Shown here piece by piece: positions 7,868-16,619 of a stretch of 64,000 nucleotides of DNA. The notes under the pieces were generated by a model. The model searched no databases. It saw only the letters and a program-made list of their open reading frames with translations, and was not told the DNA's origin. A program made the translations under genes and the position numbers. How positions within the stretch are numbered: the stretch's first letter is position 1; the number at the start of each line of letters is the position of its first letter. Source of the stretch: Flavobacterium indicum GPTSA100-9 = DSM 17447 (GTDB lineage Bacteria; Bacteroidota; Bacteroidia; Flavobacteriales; Flavobacteriaceae); NCBI RefSeq assembly GCF_000455605.1, contig NC_017025.1, positions 1,798,001 through 1,862,000 on the forward strand, written 5' to 3'.

Positions 7868-8725
7868 CTATTTGGAGATTTGGTTCAAACGGAAATTTGA
7901 TGGTGTTTGATTGTATTTTTCATGAAATAGTGTAGAAAAATTAGCTAAGTCATTGAAACCACAATCAAAAGCAATGTCTGTAATACGTTCATTAGAAATT
8001 AATAAAAGCTCAGCTGCTTTTTCTAGTTTTTTATTTCTAAAATAATTCGCTGGACTGTCGTTGTAACTTTTTTTGAATTCTCTTTTGAAGGAGGAAAGGC
8101 TTAAATTGGCTATTTGTGCTAGTTCTTCAATAGTTATATGTTGGTAAAAATAACTTTCCACAATTTGTTTGAATGTAAAACTTGTTGGCGAAAAAAGTTG
8201 TGATAAAATTTGTTGAATAACCGGAGCATTTTTGGTTTGACACAATAAGAGAATAATTTCTTTTAACTTGATGACCAGTAAATCTTCATTAATCAGTGTT
8301 GGATTGTCAAAATAAAACAACAAACTTTCAATATATTTTTGGATTAAAAAATCATTATTGATTTGAGTTAAATCAAGTTCTAAATTAGGTACTTTTGAAG
8401 GTTTTTGAAAAATCTTTGGTAAATCTGTATCGTATATTTTTTTCAATATTTCGGGATGAAAATGAACGATAACTATCTGATTATTTTTTGAAAGTGTACT
8501 GCTTTTCATTTGGCTAAAATAATTACCACATTTAAGTAATACTGCTTCATTTACAGGTATAGAGATATTTTGCAGTTGTGTTTTGTAATCTATTTGTCCT
8601 TCAAGCATATATAAAAAACAAGCCTCATTAGGCATAGGATTTGGAATTTTGAAAGGAGCCTTTATAGTTACTTTTTCAAAAATTATTTTTCCGAATAGCT
8701 GGTATTGTTTTCTTTCTGAAATCAT
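7868..8725 (-). CDS. AraC-family transcriptional regulator, copy 2
   Basis: A 285-residue AraC-type regulator. The C-terminal DNA-binding part shows ITIEELAQIANLSLSSFKRE and RITDIAFDCGFNDLANFSTL followed by KYNQTPSNFR. The N-terminal half resembles AraC copy 1 (phrases such as EACFLYMLEG and KCGNYF are shared). It reads toward CMD copy 2. Upstream is the YceI gene and a terminator between them, so it likely has its own promoter. The effector is unknown. Confidence 0.9.
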   Translation of the reverse strand: MISERKQYQLFGKIIFEKVTIKAPFKIPNPMPNEACFLYMLEGQIDYKTQLQNISIPVNEAVLLKCGNYFSQMKSSTLSKNNQIVIVHFHPEILKKIYDTDLPKIFQKPSKVPNLELDLTQINNDFLIQKYIESLLFYFDNPTLINEDLLVIKLKEIILLLCQTKNAPVIQQILSQLFSPTSFTFKQIVESYFYQHITIEELAQIANLSLSSFKREFKKSYNDSPANYFRNKKLEKAAELLLISNERITDIAFDCGFNDLANFSTLFHEKYNQTPSNFRLNQISK

Positions 8726-8733
8726 AAAAAATG

Positions 8734-8784
8734 GAAAAAGCCATATATCATTCTCTTTATTAGAAAATGAAGTATAGCTTTTTC
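8734..8784 (-). terminator. terminator-like hairpin after the YceI gene
   Basis: GAAAAAGC at 8734-8741 pairs with GCTTTTTC at 8777-8784, with further pairing inside the loop (CATTCTC against GAAAATG). On the minus strand the stem ends in a T-rich tail. Confidence 0.55.
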
Positions 8785-8798
8785 AGGAGATATTAGAA

Positions 8799-9344
8799 TT
8801 AATAATTTGCTTCTACTGTAACTTCCACTGTTTTAGCAATATTAGTGGAAGGCTTTCCTTTAGTAAATGCTACTTTATAATCTGCAAGTGTAACATTAAA
8901 TTTTGAAGATAAACTAATTTTACCTGACTTAACTGTAAATGTAGCTTTCTCCTTAATATGATTAGTTACACCATTTATCGTTAATTCTCCTTCAACAACA
9001 GCAGTATAAGAACCATCTTTCTCAAAATTAATTTTATCAAGATTAGCAATTTTTCCCGTTAATTTTGCTTTTGGATTGGTTTTAGTATCCAAAAACTTTT
9101 TACTGTTAAAGTGTTCTTGCATTAAAGCTTTTTCGAATTCAAAACTTTGCATCGGTACCGAAAACACAATATCTCCAGTTTTTGTATCTAAAGTACTGAT
9201 TGATTTGTAGTTGTTTGCTTCAATGTTTTCTGCCGGTGTTGAAGAAAAGAATTTAATGTGTGTTTTTGAACTAGTTTGCTTTTGGGCAAAAGCCGTTAAT
9301 GAAACTGTTACTAATGCTACGATTGTTAAAAGAAATTTTTTCAT
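8799..9344 (-). CDS. YceI-family periplasmic protein
   Basis: A 181-residue exported protein: signal peptide MKKFLLTIVALVTVSLTAFA, then a YceI-type lipocalin-like beta barrel (FSVPMQSFEFEKALMQEHFN, AKLTGKI, VEGELTINGVT). YceI proteins bind polyisoprenoid or other amphiphilic molecules in the periplasm; the ligand here is unknown. It lies 31 bases after the OB-fold gene and is likely transcribed with it from ECF-type site 2. A polyisoprenoid link would be consistent with the lipid-carrier-type glycosyltransferases of the same putative regulon, as inference. Confidence 0.85.
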   Translation of the reverse strand: MKKFLLTIVALVTVSLTAFAQKQTSSKTHIKFFSSTPAENIEANNYKSISTLDTKTGDIVFSVPMQSFEFEKALMQEHFNSKKFLDTKTNPKAKLTGKIANLDKINFEKDGSYTAVVEGELTINGVTNHIKEKATFTVKSGKISLSSKFNVTLADYKVAFTKGKPSTNIAKTVEVTVEANY

Positions 9345-9375
9345 GATTTGAATTTTTAATTTATTGATTTATAAT

Positions 9376-9843
9376 TTAGTTTTTAGTAATAATATCTGAT
9401 TTATCAATGATGACATTTTCATACATTTCTAAATCTGCATCATAAGTAGCTCCTGATTGAATTACTCCCTTAATGGTTATTTTGTCACCAATTTTTACTT
9501 TTGAAGCATTAGCGTTTGTTTCCGTTGTAAACGTTGCGCTCACACCTGCTTTATCTGTTGCATTTTTTAATAATATAACTTTGTTATTATTAAAATCTTC
9601 ATCGATTTGTGCAACAGTTCCTGTAATTTCTAATATCTTAGAATTACCATTTTCATCAAGGTATTTTTCATTTGCTTTTTTAGCATTTGATAAATACTCA
9701 TTTACAATTTCACTTGAATTAAAAGTAAAATCTGTGTCAGTCGCTTGTACATCTCTAGCTGGTTTATTGAACATATATAGAACAACTCCAATTGCAATTG
9801 CAACTCCAACGATTAGTGTAATTAAAATTCTCTTTTTAGTCAT
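9376..9843 (-). CDS. membrane-anchored OB-fold (tRNA_anti-like) protein
   Basis: A 155-residue protein with one N-terminal membrane anchor (about residues 5-25) and an extracytoplasmic OB-fold-like region of the tRNA_anti-like type (ILEITGTVAQIDEDFNNNKVILLKN, KIGDKITIKGVIQSG). Bacteroidota often encode such anchored OB-fold proteins. No activity is known. It is the first gene after ECF-type promoter site 2, with YceI downstream. Confidence 0.7.
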   Translation of the reverse strand: MTKKRILITLIVGVAIAIGVVLYMFNKPARDVQATDTDFTFNSSEIVNEYLSNAKKANEKYLDENGNSKILEITGTVAQIDEDFNNNKVILLKNATDKAGVSATFTTETNANASKVKIGDKITIKGVIQSGATYDADLEMYENVIIDKSDIITKN

Positions 9844-9878
9844 TTATTTAAATTTTAAATTTTGTTTTATTGTTGGTA

Positions 9879-9906
9879 TAGACATCATTTTTTATCATTC
9901 CTGACA
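9879..9906 (-). promoter_or_regulatory. ECF-type promoter, site 2 (OB-fold/YceI unit)
   Basis: Minus strand TGTCAGGAAT (9897-9906), 12 bases, TGTCTA (9879-9884), 35 bases before the start at 9843. One base differs from the CGTCTA seen at three other sites. Confidence 0.78.
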
Positions 9907-9929
9907 TTTTATTTTTATTTTCATAAAAA

Positions 9930-9954
9930 AAGCACCACAAATCTTGTGATGCTT
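9930..9954 (-). terminator. intrinsic terminator of the sigma/anti-sigma operon
   Basis: On the minus strand AAGCATCACAA, a 3-base loop, TTGTGGTGCTT, then a T run. One G-U pair lies in an 11-bp stem. It ends the sigma operon just before promoter site 2. Confidence 0.8.
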
Positions 9955-9979
9955 AAATGAACTAATAAATAAAATTGAA

Positions 9980-10255
9980 TTATAACTTATTTATTTCTTC
10001 AATGATTTTAACCTTTTTTTCATTAGATAATTTAACTTTCTTACTAGAACTATCTTTATTAAACCAATTAGTTATTATTTTATCAATAAACTTAGATTGA
10101 TGTTCATAAGCATTACAAGTTTTACACATTGATTTGTGCATTTGTAATTGCATTTTTTCTTTTATAGATAAAGGCACTATTGACTGTTTGTCAATTAATT
10201 CTGTTGTCCTTTTACAAGAGTTTACTAATATATTCATTAATTTTTGTACTATCAT
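9980..10255 (-). CDS. small soluble zinc-binding anti-sigma factor candidate
   Basis: A 91-residue protein with no membrane segment. It carries H40-x3-C44-x2-C47 (MHKSMCKTC), the core of the zinc-binding anti-sigma (ZAS) motif, plus a single upstream Cys14. The spacing C14/H40/C44/C47 equals that recalled for the zinc ligands of the redox-sensing anti-sigma RsrA (C11/H37/C41/C44). It starts 18 bases after the ECF sigma gene. A cytosolic ZAS protein would fit sensing of thiol stress, oxidants or a thiophilic metalloid inside the cell. Function is inferred from motif and position, not shown. Confidence 0.72.
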   Translation of the reverse strand: MIVQKLMNILVNSCKRTTELIDKQSIVPLSIKEKMQLQMHKSMCKTCNAYEHQSKFIDKIITNWFNKDSSSKKVKLSNEKKVKIIEEINKL

Positions 10256-10273
10256 TTTAGGTAAATTATAGAC

Positions 10274-10858
10274 TTAAATCCATTTTAATTCCAAACATTT
10301 TTTCATAAGTAATTTTGACCTATGAACAATCTGCCAATAATTAGTCACTGATATATCCAAATCCTGACAAATTTCCTCAGCTTTTTTATTTGTTAAATAT
10401 TTGGAAGTGAATGCATTTTTCCATTTACTAGGTAAATCATCCATACACTCTTTAAGTACATGATTAAATTCAGGATTATCTAGCAACTCTTCTTCATCAT
10501 TATTCCAAATTGCGTTGATTTCATTTGACACCCAATTTTCATTTGTATTGAATAATCCGTCTGTTACTTCATTTCCAATATTTTCTGATAAAGAACGATT
10601 AAATTTAGAAGTTTTTGCATCTAATCTATAATAATCAATTATTTTATTCTTTAATATTGAAAAAAGCCAAGTCTTAGGTTGACTATCACCTTTAAAACTC
10701 TCAATTTTATGAAAAGCTGCTAAAAAAGTTTCCTGAACTAAATCTTCTGCTATTTCTTTTGAAGATGTTTTATATAAGGCCCAAGAAAAAAGCTCATCAC
10801 TAAATTTAGTAACCCAAATTTCAAATTCTTTTTGTCTATTTTGTTTTATGATCTCCAT
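10274..10858 (-). CDS. ECF-type RNA polymerase sigma factor
   Basis: A 194-residue sigma-70 family factor with region 2 (EIAEDLVQETFLAAFHKIES then PKTWLFSILKNKIIDYYR) and region 4 (DLPSKWKNAFTSKYLTNKKA, then EEICQDLDISVTNYWQIVHR), lacking regions 1 and 3, as in ECF factors. The linker between them is rather long. It is followed by the anti-sigma candidate and a terminator. Five copies of one ECF-like promoter lie within 20 kb, making this the obvious candidate to read them. No copy lies before its own start; a TAnnTTTG element (10883-10890) does, but without a well-spaced -33, suggesting housekeeping expression. Confidence 0.92.
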   Translation of the reverse strand: MEIIKQNRQKEFEIWVTKFSDELFSWALYKTSSKEIAEDLVQETFLAAFHKIESFKGDSQPKTWLFSILKNKIIDYYRLDAKTSKFNRSLSENIGNEVTDGLFNTNENWVSNEINAIWNNDEEELLDNPEFNHVLKECMDDLPSKWKNAFTSKYLTNKKAEEICQDLDISVTNYWQIVHRSKLLMKKCLELKWI

Positions 10859-10964
10859 AAATTTTTAAAAGTCTTATTTTTTCAAAAATACATTTTTTAA
10901 TTAAAAAAAGTAACATAATCAATCAAAAAAATATAAATTTAAAGGATAAAATCTTTAAAATACA

Positions 10965-10972
10965 TATATTTG
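10965..10972 (+). promoter_or_regulatory. Bacteroidota -7 element for the SulP transcript
   Basis: TATATTTG is an exact match to the TAnnTTTG -7 consensus. The start of transcription would fall at about 10978-10980, right at the leader-peptide ATG at 10981. No clear -33 TTG is seen. Confidence 0.5.
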
Positions 10973-10980
10973 TAATCATT

Positions 10981-11022
10981 ATGAAAAACATTACTTCTTT
11001 TATTAAAATTACTCCGCCTTGA
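10981..11022 (+). CDS. putative 13-residue leader peptide upstream of the SulP gene
   Basis: ATG followed by 12 codons and TGA encodes MKNITSFIKITPP. Ending on Pro-Pro just before the stop is a context known to slow ribosomes. The stop codon lies inside the 5' arm of the following hairpin (11017-11042), so translation or stalling would open or block that stem. This would fit attenuation of the SulP gene 100 bases downstream. Too short to be certain it is translated. Confidence 0.4.
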   Translation: MKNITSFIKITPP

Positions 11023-11042
11023 TTTAAAAATTTTAATCAAGG
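11017..11042 (+). promoter_or_regulatory. 5'-leader hairpin 1 of the SulP transcript
   Basis: CCTTGATT ... AATCAAGG is a perfect 8-bp stem, with extra A-T pairs after one mismatch, and it overlaps the leader-peptide stop codon. No T run follows, so it is not a simple terminator. Confidence 0.5.
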
Positions 11043-11075
11043 ATTCAACATTTAATTTTTATCGAAAAATAATTC

Positions 11076-11100
11076 GGTGAGTATTCATATAATACTTACC
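11076..11100 (+). promoter_or_regulatory. 5'-leader hairpin 2 / operator of the SulP gene
   Basis: GGTGAGTATT, loop CATAT, AATACTTACC: a 10-bp stem with one G-T pair, 21 bases before the SulP start at 11122. It may be an RNA hairpin controlling translation or a DNA operator. A GTG in the 5' arm opens a longer reading frame but is a poor start. Confidence 0.5.
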
Positions 11101-11121
11101 CAAACTAATATTTATATTATT

Positions 11122-12714
11122 ATGCAAAAAGTATTCAATTTATTTGATTTAAAACAAAAAGTAAATTACAAAACTGAAATATTATCTGGATTAACAGTCG
11201 CCTTAGCATTAGTTCCAGAAGCTATTGCTTTTGCAATGATAGCAGGATTTTCTCCACTTACAGGTTTGTATGCAGCTTTTGTTATGGGATTAGTAACTTC
11301 AATATTAGGAGGGAGGCCAGGTATGATTTCTGGAGCAACAGGAGCAGTAGCAGTAATTTTCGTGGGACTTATTTTAGAATTAAAAAGTACTTTTCCAGAA
11401 ATAAGTTCGGAAACAATTTTACATTATGTTTTTGCAACTGTTATAATTGGAGGATTGCTTCAAATTTTAGCTGGTGTCTTACGATTAGGCAAATTTATCC
11501 GATTAGTACCACATCCTGTTATGTTTGGTTTTGTTAACGGATTAGCGATTATAATTTTTATGGCGCAGTTTCCTAATTTTTATCAAAAAGGAACTTCAAA
11601 TTTACTAGAAGGTTCTTCTATGTTTATTATGTTAGTTTTAACATTACTTACAATGTTAATTATTTGGGGTTTACCAAAATTAACTAAAGTTGTGCCTTCA
11701 TCATTAGTAGCTATTATTACTGTTTCGGCAATTGTAATTGGATTTAATATTGATACTATGACGGTTGCTGATACACTAAATCAAGGTGAAACTATAAAAG
11801 GTGGTTTTCCACCATTTTCATTTCCATCAATACCTTTAACATTCGAAACATTCAAAATTATATTTCCATATGGAGCAATTGTTGCAGGTGTTGGTTTAAT
11901 TGAAAGCTTATTAACTTTAAATCTTATTGATGAAATTACTGAGACTCGTGGTAATGGTAACAGAGAGTGTATTGCTCAAGGAACTGCCAATATTGCTTCA
12001 GGATTATTATCTGGAATGGGTGGTTGCGCAATGATTGGCCAAAGTTTAATAAATACTTCAGCAGGTGCAAGAGCAAGATTATCAGGAATTGTTGCTTCAG
12101 TAATGTTGTTAGTTTTTATAATGTTTGGATCAAACTTAATTGAAAAATTACCAATGGCTGCTTTAGTTGGCTTAATGTTTATGGTTGCTATTGGAACTTT
12201 TGAGTGGGCAAGCTTTAAAACTTTCAGAAAAATGCCTTGGTCTGATGTAATTGTTATGGTCTTGGTAACGTTAATTACTGCAATTACTCACAATTTAGCT
12301 ATCGCAGTAATAATTGGTGTAGTTTTATCTGCTTTGGCTTATTCATGGGAAAATGCTAAAAGAATACGTGCAAGGAAATATGTGGACGAAAACGGTATTA
12401 AACATTATGAAATTTATGGACCTTTGTTTTTTGGTTCTGTACAAGGCTTTTCAGAAAAATTTGATATTATAAATGATCCAGAAGAAGTAATTATTGATTT
12501 TAAAGAAAGTCGTGTAGCTGACATGTCAGCTATAGAAGCATTAAACTCGATAACGCATCGTTATTTCAAACAAGGTAAAAAAGTACATTTACGCCATTTA
12601 AGTCAAGATTGTATAAATTTACTTAACAAAGCCGAAGCTATTATTGATGTAAATATTATAGAAGATCCAACATATAAACTAGCGATAGATGTAAATCAAA
12701 AAAAGCATAATTAA
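11122..12714 (+). CDS. SulP-family inorganic anion transporter with STAS domain
   Basis: A 530-residue inner-membrane protein with about 10-14 helices: the SulP signature is in [27 protein letters not shown], and NGLAIIIF and [11 protein letters not shown] are further conserved helices. A cytosolic STAS domain ends it ([20 protein letters not shown]). Likely substrates are sulfate, bicarbonate or another oxyanion. I choose ATG 11122 because the longer frame from a GTG at 11077 starts inside a hairpin and adds non-family residues. It is the only plus-strand gene in the first 39 kb and is divergent from the sigma gene. Confidence 0.92.
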   Translation: MQKVFNLFDLKQKVNYKTEILSGLTVALALVPEAIAFAMIAGFSPLTGLYAAFVMGLVTSILGGRPGMISGATGAVAVIFVGLILELKSTFPEISSETILHYVFATVIIGGLLQILAGVLRLGKFIRLVPHPVMFGFVNGLAIIIFMAQFPNFYQKGTSNLLEGSSMFIMLVLTLLTMLIIWGLPKLTKVVPSSLVAIITVSAIVIGFNIDTMTVADTLNQGETIKGGFPPFSFPSIPLTFETFKIIFPYGAIVAGVGLIESLLTLNLIDEITETRGNGNRECIAQGTANIASGLLSGMGGCAMIGQSLINTSAGARARLSGIVASVMLLVFIMFGSNLIEKLPMAALVGLMFMVAIGTFEWASFKTFRKMPWSDVIVMVLVTLITAITHNLAIAVIIGVVLSALAYSWENAKRIRARKYVDENGIKHYEIYGPLFFGSVQGFSEKFDIINDPEEVIIDFKESRVADMSAIEALNSITHRYFKQGKKVHLRHLSQDCINLLNKAEAIIDVNIIEDPTYKLAIDVNQKKHN

Positions 12715-12731
12715 TTTATGCTTTTTTTGAT
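12695..12731. terminator. bidirectional terminator across two convergent gene ends
   Basis: A perfect 16-bp stem (12695-12710 with 12716-12731) with a 5-base loop and seven T on either strand after GC. It contains the stop codons of both the SulP gene and the convergent mannosyltransferase-like gene, so it is itself coding at both ends. Confidence 0.85.
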
Positions 12732-14039
12732 AGTTCTAAAATCTAACATTATATAAATTAAAACTAACAAGTATTCCAAACCAATCAACCAATAGTTTTC
12801 TTTAAATACTGTATTTTGATATGCACTATAACTCAAAAATATGGCAAAGCTCCAAATATGTGCAAAATTGTATTTTGTAAATAATGCAACCAAAACCAAG
12901 TTGATAATATACCAAGGATGAACTGTTGTAGCGGTTAGAAAATAGGTAGTTAATATGATTAAAAAGCTGCTAAATAACTCTTTGATGGTTTTGTTTTTCT
13001 TGAAAAAGGTTTGAAACAAGACAAATAAAATGATAACTATCGGAATAATTTTTCCTGTGATATGAATGATATTATAACCTTTAATCCAAAAACCAATTTC
13101 ACGAATTAAATAGTAAATACTTGCATTAAATTCAAAATTTGTAAACCACAAACCAATGGTTTCGGTATATTTATTTACTAAATCTGTCGAAATAAAAGGC
13201 AAGAACAATAATGTATTTACTCCAATTACAATGCTGTAAAAACTGATGCTTTTTTTCCAACTCAGCTTCTGAAAAAATAGAGGTAACAACAGCAATGGAA
13301 GTAGTTTTACAGAAATAGAAATAGACAAAACAAGTGCGGCAAATATCCACTTTTTTTGTTGTAACAAATACATACTCCAAACAAAAAACAAAAGCATCAC
13401 ACCCTCAAAATGGAGGTTTCCTGTTAGTTCAATTATAACTAAAGGATTTAAAATATAGAAAAAAATACGTGATTTTTCAAAACCTAGATTTTTTAATAAT
13501 TTACTACCAAAATAATAAATTCCTATATCAGCAGCAATAATTATTAAACGAAAAATTATTACAGAACCCAAAATTGAATTGGAACTGAAAAACGCTGTAA
13601 TTGTAAATAAAAACTGGTTTACTGGTGGATAATTTGAATAGTGCGAGGCACTTAAACTTCCCATTCCTTGATATAATGTATCTGCTTGAGGTAAATTAAA
13701 ATTTGAATTTTGTATTAAATTATTAGGTAAATAAATGTACGGATTTAATCCTTCTAAAATTAATCTTCCATCCCAAATGAATCGAAAATAGTCTTGCGAT
13801 AAGTTGGGTAAACTAAATAAAAAAAGTATTCTAAATGTTATTGCAATTCCTATCAAAAAAGAAAAATTATTCTTTTCAAGCACAGTAATTTTGTAAAAAA
13901 ACATGAAAAGAAAAGTGAACAAAGTAAGTAATATATAAAAGTCACTTCGTTCAAAAAAATAAGCAAATAATGCATAAAAAATGATACTAAATAAGCTAAG
14001 TACTAACGTATATTTAGAATGTACATTCATTTTAAGCAT
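12711..14039 (-). CDS. polytopic membrane glycosyltransferase (GT87/DUF2029-like)
   Basis: A 442-residue protein with about 11 membrane helices. The motif [21 protein letters not shown] in the first large loop resembles the acidic-residue loop of GT-C enzymes that use polyprenyl-phosphate sugars (GT87, DUF2029). It overlaps the CesA-like gene by eight bases and is the last gene of the unit starting at ECF-type site 3. Start is either 14039 or the ATG nine bases later. With a dolichyl-phosphate-mannose-synthase-like enzyme two genes upstream, a lipid-linked sugar pathway is plausible. Confidence 0.7.
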   Translation of the reverse strand: MLKMNVHSKYTLVLSLFSIIFYALFAYFFERSDFYILLTLFTFLFMFFYKITVLEKNNFSFLIGIAITFRILFLFSLPNLSQDYFRFIWDGRLILEGLNPYIYLPNNLIQNSNFNLPQADTLYQGMGSLSASHYSNYPPVNQFLFTITAFFSSNSILGSVIIFRLIIIAADIGIYYFGSKLLKNLGFEKSRIFFYILNPLVIIELTGNLHFEGVMLLFFVWSMYLLQQKKWIFAALVLSISISVKLLPLLLLPLFFQKLSWKKSISFYSIVIGVNTLLFLPFISTDLVNKYTETIGLWFTNFEFNASIYYLIREIGFWIKGYNIIHITGKIIPIVIILFVLFQTFFKKNKTIKELFSSFLIILTTYFLTATTVHPWYIINLVLVALFTKYNFAHIWSFAIFLSYSAYQNTVFKENYWLIGLEYLLVLIYIMLDFRTIKKSIN

Positions 14040-15510
14040 CCTTTATTGATCTGAAAAAAACATAAGAATAGCCTATGATAAGCATCAAGTGCAAAGGAAA
14101 TAACCCAAAATCATTAATTTGAAAACCAGAATATAATCCAAAAAGAAAATACAAAATTAAGATTCCTTCAAAAAATATGTTTTTAGAAATTTTATCTGAA
14201 ATATATACATTCTGTCTCCATTTATCATTTAGTGTTTCCATATTAAATTTAGGTGTTCTAACGAACTCACTTTTTTTCCCAATAAAAGCTTCTAAAACAG
14301 CAATGGTATTGTGAAATGTAAATCCCAAGGCAATAGTATAGAAAGTAAAAAACATTCCTATATAGTTTATAAACTTTTTAAATCCACCACCATGTATGTT
14401 TTTATAAGTAAACCAATAGCTTACAAAAAATAACAATGTGGTTACAAAAAACAATAATAATACATCAAAAATATAGTACAAATTAGGGTTCTTATTTTTT
14501 ATAAATAGCATTGGCACACTTAATATTGACATAATAAAAATGCCCAAAAACATGGAACTATTTAAAAGATGCAATATGCCATGAATTTTCGTTTGTAATG
14601 AAATAGATTTTGAAAATAAAACTCTTGCACCCATTTTAATAAAATTTTCGGCACCGCCTTTATTCCATCTAAATTGTTGAGATCGAGCCGCACTTATAAT
14701 TACAGGTAGCTCGGCTGGAGTTTCTACATTTTCTAAATACTTGAATTTCCAATTTTTTAATTGTGCTCTGTAACTTAAATCTAAATCTTCGGTTAATGTA
14801 TCACTTTCCCAGTTTCCTGCATCAAGAATACAATCTTTTCTCCAAACTCCAGCAGTTCCATTAAAGTTGATAAAATGGGATTGTGAATTACGACCCACTT
14901 GCTCCAATGTAAAGTGAGCATCAAGAGCAAAGGCTTGTATTTTTGTTAGAATAGAATAATTTCTATTCATATGCCCCCAACGTGTTTGTACAACTCCAAT
15001 TCCATTATCTTTGAAATAAGGAATCGTTTGCAATAACCAATCCTTTTGCGGTACAAAATCAGCATCAAAAATGGCAATAAATTCTCCTTTGGCAACAGCT
15101 AAACCTTCTTTTAATGCTCCAGCTTTAAATCCAACTCTGTTACTTCTTGTAATATGTTTAATGTCTAAACCAGATTGATATAAATCAGAAATTATTTTTT
15201 TGGTTTCGATAACACTTTCATCGGTGCTATCATCTAAAACTTGAATTTCTAATTTGTCTTTTGGATATTCAAGTTCAGCAATAGTTAAAAGCAAACGTTT
15301 AACCACATATTTTTCGTTATAAATAGGTAATTGAACTGTAACTAATGGAATTTCATTTTCAAAATTAAAATCAAATTTTTCGTTGGTAGGAATTTGTTTT
15401 TTACTTTTTAAATAATTAATAAGTAAATTAAATTGAGCTAACCCATAGAAAAAGATTATTAAGATAGAGAGTGTGTATAAAAAAAGTATAATGTATGATA
15501 GTATTTCCAT
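14032..15510 (-). CDS. membrane glycosyltransferase family 2, cellulose-synthase-like
   Basis: A 492-residue processive-type GT2. One N-terminal helix, then the catalytic domain with [37 protein letters not shown] and the QQFRWNKG (Q-x-x-R-W) motif, then about four C-terminal helices. All catalytic motifs are present. It is similar in plan to cellulose-synthase/CESA-like proteins common in Bacteroidota, whose products are mostly unknown. It sits four bases after the GT2 gene upstream and overlaps the membrane GT downstream. Confidence 0.88.
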   Translation of the reverse strand: MEILSYIILFLYTLSILIIFFYGLAQFNLLINYLKSKKQIPTNEKFDFNFENEIPLVTVQLPIYNEKYVVKRLLLTIAELEYPKDKLEIQVLDDSTDESVIETKKIISDLYQSGLDIKHITRSNRVGFKAGALKEGLAVAKGEFIAIFDADFVPQKDWLLQTIPYFKDNGIGVVQTRWGHMNRNYSILTKIQAFALDAHFTLEQVGRNSQSHFINFNGTAGVWRKDCILDAGNWESDTLTEDLDLSYRAQLKNWKFKYLENVETPAELPVIISAARSQQFRWNKGGAENFIKMGARVLFSKSISLQTKIHGILHLLNSSMFLGIFIMSILSVPMLFIKNKNPNLYYIFDVLLLFFVTTLLFFVSYWFTYKNIHGGGFKKFINYIGMFFTFYTIALGFTFHNTIAVLEAFIGKKSEFVRTPKFNMETLNDKWRQNVYISDKISKNIFFEGILILYFLFGLYSGFQINDFGLFPLHLMLIIGYSYVFFRSIKDA

Positions 15511-15514
15511 TAAA

Positions 15515-16204
15515 TTATTTAAAAGTATATTTAAAAATCCAACCTATAATTTTAATTCCTGCCATTATAGTTCCTTTTACTGTTCCAGAAACTTTAGAAA
15601 CCCCAATTCTGTTTTTATATTTCACAGGAATTTCTATATAAGTCATTTTTTGTTTTAGCGCTTTGAGCTGCATTTCTACTGTCCAACCGTATGTTTTGTC
15701 CTGCATTTTTAAAGCTAACAACTTTTCATATTTAATTGCTCTAAATGGCCCCAAATCGGTATATTTTGCATTAAAAAAAAGCTTCATTAAAAAAGTAGCT
15801 AACCAATTTCCGAAAATTTGTTGCGGAGTCATCGCACCTTTTTCTCTAAACTTATTAACTCTTGCTCCAATTACAAAATCAACATTATCGTTTAGAATAG
15901 GAGCTACTAATTTTGTTAATTCTTCAGGATAATCTGAATAATCACCATCTAGAAAAACTACAATATCAGGCTTAGTTTTCTGTTTTGAAATATAATCCAA
16001 TCCTTTGAGACAAGCGTATCCATATCCTCTTCTTTTTTCAGAAAGTACAATTGCCCCATTTGCAAAAGCTATTTGAGCAGTGTTATCAGTTGAATTGTTA
16101 TTAATGACTATTATTTTTGAAACTATTTTTGGGATTTCGGTTATTACATTTGAAATTGCTTTTTCTTCATTATATGCAGGAATTATTACATAAATTTTAG
16201 TCAT
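15515..16204 (-). CDS. glycosyltransferase family 2, polyprenyl-phosphate sugar synthase-like
   Basis: A 229-residue GT2 with IPAYNEEKAI at the N-terminus, VINNNSTDNT, and FLDGDYSDYP as the metal site. The layout resembles DPM1/UgtP-type synthases that load a sugar onto a polyprenyl phosphate. A C-terminal amphipathic or weakly hydrophobic end is seen but no clear transmembrane pair. Its ATG shares one base with the upstream stop. It probably feeds the GT-C-like enzyme at 12711-14039, as inference. Confidence 0.85.
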   Translation of the reverse strand: MTKIYVIIPAYNEEKAISNVITEIPKIVSKIIVINNNSTDNTAQIAFANGAIVLSEKRRGYGYACLKGLDYISKQKTKPDIVVFLDGDYSDYPEELTKLVAPILNDNVDFVIGARVNKFREKGAMTPQQIFGNWLATFLMKLFFNAKYTDLGPFRAIKYEKLLALKMQDKTYGWTVEMQLKALKQKMTYIEIPVKYKNRIGVSKVSGTVKGTIMAGIKIIGWIFKYTFK

Positions 16205-16608
16205 TAATTATCTTTTTTAAATTCTTCTAAAGTATTCCATTGTTTTATCTTAATACCAGAACTATATTTTTCAGCACTCACAATTTTACCCTTTTTGTAT
16301 ATAATTGTTAAACCATTCAATTCATCATTTTTATATTCACTTTTTTTTAAAACAACTTGTTTTTCATCATAGAATATCCACCATTTTATTTTTTTATTAT
16401 TAAAATAATGTCCTTCTTCTTTTTTATTTCCTTTTTCATAATAATAGTACCAATAATCAGTTTTTTTATTATTTTTTAACCATCCTTCCTCTTTTAATAT
16501 TCCATTTTCATAATACTGTTTAAAATAAATTTTGGAATCATTAGGAAGAAATGATAAAAACTGCAATGCATTTAATATAATTGACATAATTTTAAAAGAA
16601 TTAAGCAT
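16204..16608 (-). CDS. MORN-repeat (YwqK-like) protein
   Basis: A 134-residue protein of repeated MORN-like units: YYENGILKEEGWLKNNKKTD, then YYEKGNKKEEGHYFNNKK and EYKNDELNGLTIIYKKGK. The N-terminus has a short hydrophobic stretch that may be a weak signal peptide. Such repeats form beta-hairpin stacks; the YwqK label in databases does not imply an antitoxin role here. It sits inside the glycosyltransferase and redox operon, with no known function. Confidence 0.75.
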   Translation of the reverse strand: MLNSFKIMSIILNALQFLSFLPNDSKIYFKQYYENGILKEEGWLKNNKKTDYWYYYYEKGNKKEEGHYFNNKKIKWWIFYDEKQVVLKKSEYKNDELNGLTIIYKKGKIVSAEKYSSGIKIKQWNTLEEFKKDN

Positions 16609-16619
16609 AAATATTCATC

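Noticed and set aside
9473..9904. A 143-codon open frame on the plus strand opposite the OB-fold gene.
   Set aside because: It mirrors the OB-fold gene and covers promoter site 2; no family features. It is an antisense shadow.
10859..10980. A regulon-type promoter before the sigma gene itself.
   Set aside because: No TGTCAGG-like box is present on the minus strand. Only a TATTTTTG at 10883-10890 without a well-spaced -33 is seen.
16204..16608. A toxin-antitoxin pair from the YwqK-type MORN label.
   Set aside because: No toxin-like neighbour; the gene is inside a glycosyltransferase/redox operon.
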